A stretch of DNA of 10,000 bases from Halisarca cf. caerulea (taxonomy: Eukaryota > Porifera > Demospongiae > Chondrillida > Halisarcidae). The translations under genes and the position numbers were made by a program. Below the pieces are notes generated by a model. It saw only the letters and a program-made list of their open reading frames with translations. It did no database searches and had not been told where the DNA came from. How positions within the stretch are numbered: the stretch's first letter is position 1; every line of letters begins with the position of its first letter. The DNA lies in the NCBI GenBank assembly GCA_963170055.1, contig CAUJGJ010000427.1:22501-32500 (forward strand), in the 5' to 3' direction. Of this stretch, positions 5,850-10,000 are shown in pieces.

Positions 5850-6485
5850 GCCTGTAGCCAGCTGCAGGTTGAATTATGAGGGGTTCTTCTGGACCAAAGT
5901 GGAACTCTTTGCTACGTAAATGGCCGTTATGGTTGATTGCGTTTCGCTGGAGAGTATGACAACAGTTATATAACAACCTGTGATTAAAATATTAAGATGC
6001 TAGCTTTATTTCAGGGTTTGATGGTGCAGATAAATCTAAAAAGTAATAGTTATATAGTAAGTTCTCATCAGTGGCGGATTCAGAGGGGGATCCAGTGGTG
6101 CAAAGGAACCCCCCTTTGCCAAGAATCTGAAAAAAATTACAATGACCTATCAAACTGTGTTGCCAGTTGAACTTTGCCGGATTCCGGCAATAGTACCTAC
6201 AACAAGTACACATGCAACCTACAGTTGTGCACTTTTCTAGGATACCTACCTTTTAGAATACTATGAATTACTCACAATATTCCCCAATTTGAACAAACAG
6301 AAGAGACTTCAAAGTATTTTTAAGTATTTTTATTCCAGGACCAATTTATATTATCACAATATATCATATTGAGACTCAGTAATAATTATACCTCTGAGTC
6401 ATGCAGTATGTATTATCCTAATATATAAATTGATATTGATGTCAAATTGAATGTACATTGTATGCATGAACACATGTATGTACAC
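5847..6485. other. Spacer between duplication arms, no gene seen
   Basis: No coding region is supported. Two short stretches resemble ends of common animal non-autonomous DNA elements: CAGGCCTGTAGCCAGCTG at 5847 and CAGTGGCGGATTCAGAGG at 6069, the latter like frequently seen hAT-type ends and followed by a G/C run pair (GGGGG at about 6085, CCCCCC at about 6110). No partner inverted ends were found, so these are remnants at best. The rest is AT-rich. Confidence 0.35.
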
Positions 6486-6552
6486 TCACTATTTTGACCC
6501 ACCATGCACTATAGTTTTGTAAGTACAGCTCATGGCTATGGAACGTGCAATT

Positions 6553-6952
6553 ATTAGTATGGATATCTGTCCTCACTCTGTCCCAATATGCTCACATCTC
6601 AGGTGAACATAACATATCTCAGGGACAGAGTGATCGAGGATACTATTAGACATCCATGCGTGCACACATGATGTGGAGTGAAACCCGTTTCAAAGACCAC
6701 TTGCACCTGTACGTCTCAGGTGACCAATGTATGCTGCTTCATTGGTCAATTCAGTGATAACAATGCATCCCTGCATGTCTACAAAGACCACATTGTCAAA
6801 CACTTGGCCCCTTGCATCCTAGTTAGAAACAAGTTTTACTGTACATCTCCGCCCAGTGTACTCACTGACGCACATACATGACAGAGTTTGTGGCCAGTTA
6901 TGGCACTATAAACCACTTGTGAAAGTAAGAACCTCAACAACAATTATATATT
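6553..6952 (+). promoter_or_regulatory. Conserved upstream region of the right G-alpha copy
   Basis: Partly conserved with 4804-5175 (see the blocks listed there). It also has an unmatched inverted pair, GTCCTCACTCTGTCCC (6568-6583) and GGGACAGAGTGA (about 6623). A CTATAAA motif at 6906-6912 lies ~45 bases before the ATG and could be a TATA box, but the left copy lacks it. An in-frame TAA at 6926-6928 precedes the ATG at 6953, which limits how far the coding frame could extend upstream without an intron. Confidence 0.35.
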
Positions 6953-7414
6953 ATGCATAAATACTGCACCAGCTGTGGTCTTACGGACGAGGAGGAACAG
7001 ATAGCCGCTAGGCGCAGTAGGAGGATCGATGAAGGTCTCGAGCGTGAAAGAGAGCAGCGTAAGAGAGAACTCAAGATATTACTTCTTGGTGCGGGTGAGA
7101 GTGGGAAGAGTACGTTATTGAAGCAGATGAGAATTATTCATGGCGAGAACTACAAGACAGAGGAGCGCCTTGAATTCAGGCCCATAATATATCACAATAT
7201 TTTGAAGAGCATGAAGACGTTAGTCGATTCACAGAGAAAACTGGGTGTTGGGCTGGGCGAACCATCCAACGAAGACTTTTGTGATATAGTGGCCAGTCGT
7301 CGCTCAGTGCATATGGATCCGGCTCAGTTTTCGCAATATGCTGAGCCCCTTCGGGCGCTTTGGCGGGACAAGGGCATACAGGCCGTATATGAGAGAAGAA
7401 GCGAATTTCAGCTG
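6953..7414 (+). CDS. G-protein alpha subunit, G12/13-like, first exon (right copy)
   Basis: Encodes the N-terminal 154 residues of a heterotrimeric G-protein alpha subunit, a membrane-associated GTPase that relays receptor signals; the 12/13 class classically activates RhoGEFs. Cys 5 and 8 lie near the N-terminus, where members of this class are palmitoylated, and there is no Met-Gly myristoylation start. A charged helix (about residues 12-40) would contact beta-gamma. The P-loop GAGESGKST is at 46-54, with Ser 53 the expected Mg ligand. LKQMRIIHG follows, then the helical domain from EFRPIIYHN to ALWRDKGIQ, ending in RRSEFQL. Spacing and wording fit G12/13 better than Gi, Gq or Gs. The start is the first ATG after an in-frame stop and matches the left copy. 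The exon ends at CTG before GTGAGC. Switch regions, DxxGQ, NKxD and TCA motifs must lie in later exons, which I do not find before 10000; the gene is partial here, or the intron exceeds 2.5 kb. Whether it is complete elsewhere is unknown. Confidence 0.85.
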
Positions 7415-7420
7415 GTGAGC
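7415..7420 (+). promoter_or_regulatory. Splice donor of the right G-alpha exon
   Basis: GTGAGC after a phase-0 exon end (CTG). Reading through the donor gives only four more codons before TGA, which supports splicing here. It is conserved as GTGAGT in the left copy. Confidence 0.75.
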
Positions 7421-7539
7421 TCCAAATGAATCCTTGATTAAAGGAATATAATTATTATTAATAGCTTATTTGCTGTACAAGAGCCACTTCTACGTACGTA
7501 GCTTTCTTTTCTAGTCTGTTCCCAGACTCTTCTCAGCAT

Positions 7540-7735
7540 CCCGGGAAATTTGTCACCCCCAGTAAAATTCCCTAAGGAACATGGCATCCGAACAGGGAAA
7601 TTGACATTCCCTGGATTACTCCAGACTGGAAAGTGCTTAACCAAAAACTATAATTATAGTATTACTCACTATATAGTGTAGCAAATGATAGTATTCAAAA
7701 CCACATATGGAATTGCCACGGAGCAGAGAAGGGTC
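7540..7735. other. Insert specific to the right copy, with foldback-related motifs
   Basis: This ~190 bp has no counterpart in the left arm. CCCGGGAAATTTGTCACCCC (about 7551) and CAGGGAAATTGACATTCCCTGG (7593 onward, also the palindromic-looking GGGAA/TTCCC pair) resemble motifs such as CCAGGGAATTTGACACCCCC and GGATGCCA inside the foldback arms (2297-2435). It may be a small or decayed element sharing a module with the foldback. An ACTATAATTATAGT palindrome (7648-7661) follows. Confidence 0.4.
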
Positions 7736-7935
7736 TCGGATAAGAAGTCCTGCTTTCTTTCCTTGTTTTTGTGTGTATTGGGCGAGTAGGTGCTGTTTTC
7801 ATAATTGCCTTGCAAATACAATTTACAAGCTCTGGTCAGTATCACCATAGATACTCGACCAAAACTTATTGGGTTGAGTGACTGTCCACTCACCGATGTA
7901 CACCACACCCTAGTGCAAACACGCATGCATGCAAA

Positions 7936-8124
7936 ACACACACACACACACACACACACTGCACATGCGCGTGCATGCACGCACATACACACACACACAC
8001 ACATGCACACATACACACCCACACACACACACCCACACCCACACCCACACCCACACCCACACACACTCACACATACACACACGCACACACACACACGCAT
8101 GCACACACACACACACACACACAT

Positions 8125-8184
<60 letters not shown>
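7936..8184. repeat. CA microsatellite with an embedded CCCACA array
   Basis: CA repeats with TG, CG and CCC interruptions. By position it corresponds to the 987-1067 tract of the left arm, but it is three times longer. The frames through it encode only His-Thr, Thr-Pro or Cys-Val repeats. Confidence 0.95.
8032..8058 (-). repeat. (CCCACA)n array, G-quadruplex-capable on the minus strand
   Basis: Five CCC tracts at 8032, 8038, 8044, 8050 and 8056, each separated by ACA. On the minus strand this is five GGG tracts with 3-base TGT loops, a textbook intramolecular G-quadruplex motif. It lies ~620 bp downstream of the right exon, inside its intron if the gene continues. Confidence 0.85.
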
Positions 8185-8187
<3 letters not shown>

Positions 8188-8331
8188 TACATAACTATAA
8201 GCTTGCACAATGTCATATAATTGATGTACTAAACATTCGCTCTTTGTGTGATATGTTCTCTTGTATCTTCTTGTCGATGTGACTCGGCTCATTTGCTGTA
8301 TTTGTCTTATCAAAGATGTACTACTATACAA

Positions 8332-8600
8332 CCTTGTGGTGCTAATACCCTAATATGTGTAGTTCTCATTATTGTGTTTTTTTATGTGCACATGTACATG
8401 TCCCATGTTAGCCATTATGTTTGTCCAGCACAAGAACCTAGTGTTGGGGAAGTTACTGTATAGTGAGGAAATTTTCACGGACTAAAATTGCCATAAAATA
8501 GCAAAATTAAAAAATAAAATTTTTGTAGACCCCGTAGTGTCCACTTTGAGTTAATCCATGTACTGTTTTGAAAGAATTGACCATAAAAAAGCCCAATTCA
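8332..8600 (+). repeat. Dispersed repeat, copy B
   Basis: Matches the reverse complement of about 690-969 and, more weakly, 9296-9430. Shared blocks are AACCTTGTGGTG, TTACTGTATA, a TTTTCACGGACTAAAATT-like block, CGTAGTGTCC and CCATAAAAAA. Non-coding. Confidence 0.55.
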
Positions 8601-9295
8601 AGGCTTAGTTACAATAGTGTCAACCCTATTACGGGGTGGTAGGGAGTGTTTGTAACATAAATAGGACAAGTTCGGACAGAACAAAGTCTATATGAAACAT
8701 CTCCATTGCCATAAGTATTAATGCTGAAGTCGCTGGTAGGATCACAAAATTTATTAAAAAGTCCCAGGAAATTGCACTCTACACACATCACATGCATAAT
8801 ATTATGTCATTGACATTTTCTTGTAGATGAACCCTGTCTGTATATTCATGCAATTCAAATTCAATTCAATTATTAACGTGTATCATGCCAACTAGGCCAC
8901 TAGGACACGACATGGTCCAAAGTAGCACTAAGCATAATATAGATATAAAGACATTTCATGACAAAGAAATAACTGGACCATGCAGGTGCAGACAATAAAA
9001 AACAAATGATAATTCATTGATGAATAAATAATACACTGGGTCAATGTTTACAGAACCTGAGCATGCCACATACAGGATAGAAGTGAATAATTTAAGTATG
9101 CTGTGGACAATATAACAGCTGCTCTCTGGCCATATACATACGTAAAGAAGCTACTCATTTGCTGATAGATTGTGGTCTCCATAGACAGTTGCGTAATCAC
9201 TATACGCAGAGGATCATAGTATTCACTGGAAGGGAGATGGATTGGTTTGCAGTGGTCACCAGGAGTGTGTGTTCTTTTGTGTCAAAGTGCTCTAT
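8601..9295. other. Non-coding stretch, nothing recognised
   Basis: AT-rich sequence without convincing coding frames, inverted-repeat ends or long tandem repeats. A short AATTCAAATTCAATTCAATT run at about 8851-8870 is simple sequence. I looked for a G-alpha second exon (DVGGQ or NKxD coding) and did not see one. Confidence 0.5.
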
Positions 9296-9490
9296 AAGTT
9301 ACTGTATACGTAGTGGGAGAGTTTCAAGGACTAAAGTTTTCATGAATTGCATTATTTGCAAATAGAATTTTGGAGATCTGCTAGTGTCCATTTCTGATTA
9401 ATTCACTTCAGACAGACATTTTAAGGACAGACAGAGGAGTATGCATTTATATATGTATGTATGTACTATCCATGAGTATGTGCCAAATCT
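9296..9490 (+). repeat. Dispersed repeat, copy C
   Basis: TTACTGTATACGTAGTGG, AAGGACTAAAGTTTTCATGA, TGCTAGTGTCC, GGAGTATG and ATGTATGTACTATCC align in order with copy A (minus strand, 640-890). The first half aligns with copy B. It lies outside the symmetric arms, so this sequence moves or duplicates independently of the G-alpha duplication. Confidence 0.5.
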
Positions 9491-10000
9491 ATATTAAGCA
9501 AATTCTTCTGAAAATTTGTAATTTTTTGAGGATCGATCCTGTTTCATGATCACCCTGTCAGAAAGGTCCACGTATCAGTATCGCAAATGGAGAACAATTA
9601 TTTGTGAATCCTTAAGTTGCTCTTGAGAATTCTGTGCTGTAGGTAAATACCCCTCGCTTGTGTATATATTATATGATTGCATGGGGGGGGGGGGCAACTT
9701 AAGCTTGGCCATTGATTTATGGTAACATGCCCATGCATGGGATTATAGTTTCCACATGCATATTGCAAATGAACTCTTAGACTAATGAATGATTCATGAA
9801 TCAAAATTTAATTATTATATGTAGACATGACAATGGGGCTTCCAGATAACGAAATTGCACTTTAATATAAGTCATAAATGCTCAACCCATACATACGGTG
9901 TTATTGGGTTAAGTATTTATTATTAAACCACACACAAACACGTACACAGAAATACAAGGTTGCACTATATGCATGATATAATGAAGCCTGTCTAAAAGAC
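9491..10000. other. Non-coding stretch with a 12-G run
   Basis: No gene is seen. A run of 12 G lies at 9683-9694 (ATGGGG...GGCAAC), a single homopolymer prone to length error. The rest is AT-rich with TGCATG motifs. Confidence 0.55.

Larger units (their letters stand above)
6486..8600 (+). repeat. Right arm of the inverted G-alpha duplication
   Basis: The counterpart of 650-5255, with the same order of landmarks on the plus strand. It lacks both transposon insertions of the left arm but has its own ~190-bp insert (7540-7735) and a longer CA tract. The outer boundary is uncertain, because the terminal ~270 bp resembles a dispersed repeat that also occurs at 9296-9490. Confidence 0.8.

Noticed and set aside
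6678..6881. A 67-residue frame upstream of the right exon as a separate small gene.
   Set aside because: The homologous left region has indels that break this frame, so it is not conserved as coding.
6953..7414. G-alpha exon as a processed retrocopy.
   Set aside because: Upstream and intronic DNA is duplicated with the exon, and a splice donor follows the same codon in both copies; there is no poly-A tail.
9683..9694. The 12-G run as a functional G-quadruplex.
   Set aside because: A single homopolymer without loops; more likely a slippage-prone tract or a sequencing length error.
7669..10000. Later G-alpha exons (switch I/II, NKxD, TCAT motifs) downstream of the right copy.
   Set aside because: I looked for coding of DVGGQ and related motifs on the plus strand to the end of the window and found none. 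A formal profile search of a larger window would be decisive.

Overview
The window is animal nuclear DNA with few genes and many repeats. Two head-to-head copies of the first conserved exon of a heterotrimeric G-protein alpha subunit gene are its only recognisable coding content. The exon reads best as the G-alpha-12/13 class. The intron-exon structure, the CA/TG microsatellites, the many short inverted-repeat elements and the AT-rich non-coding DNA with TATAATTA and GCATGCATGC motifs point to an invertebrate. A sponge (demosponge) is my best guess, but that is inference and the phylum is not proven by the sequence.

Layout. Positions 1-492 are a CA microsatellite. Positions ~650-5255 form the left arm of an old inverted duplication and ~6486-8600 form the right arm. 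Each arm holds, from centre to edge: a conserved upstream region, the G-alpha exon, its splice donor, a short intronic stretch, a CA/TG microsatellite and a dispersed repeat. The arms face each other across ~1.2 kb (5256-6485) of TG microsatellite and two identical 115-bp inverted-repeat elements. Positions 8601-10000 are mostly featureless, apart from a third copy of the dispersed repeat (9296-9490) and a 12-G run.

The two copies differ in fate. The right copy (6953-7414, plus strand) is an open 154-codon exon ending at a good splice donor; later exons are not in the window. The left copy (4803-1609, minus strand) has the same exon and donor but is split by a 2,730-bp foldback element (1655-4384). 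That element has ~1-kb inverted arms, subterminal 21-bp tandem repeats and a 6-7 bp target-site duplication. The right copy supplies the matching uninterrupted site, so the insertion point is defined nearly to the base. The left copy also carries a Gly-to-Ser change in its P-loop and a second, smaller insertion (1191-1422) in its intronic flank.

The best candidate for an undescribed element is the foldback transposon, together with a family of small elements with TAGTCTGGCGT ends. I see no transposase, so both would depend on enzymes encoded elsewhere. No RNA genes, CRISPR arrays or prokaryotic operons were seen.
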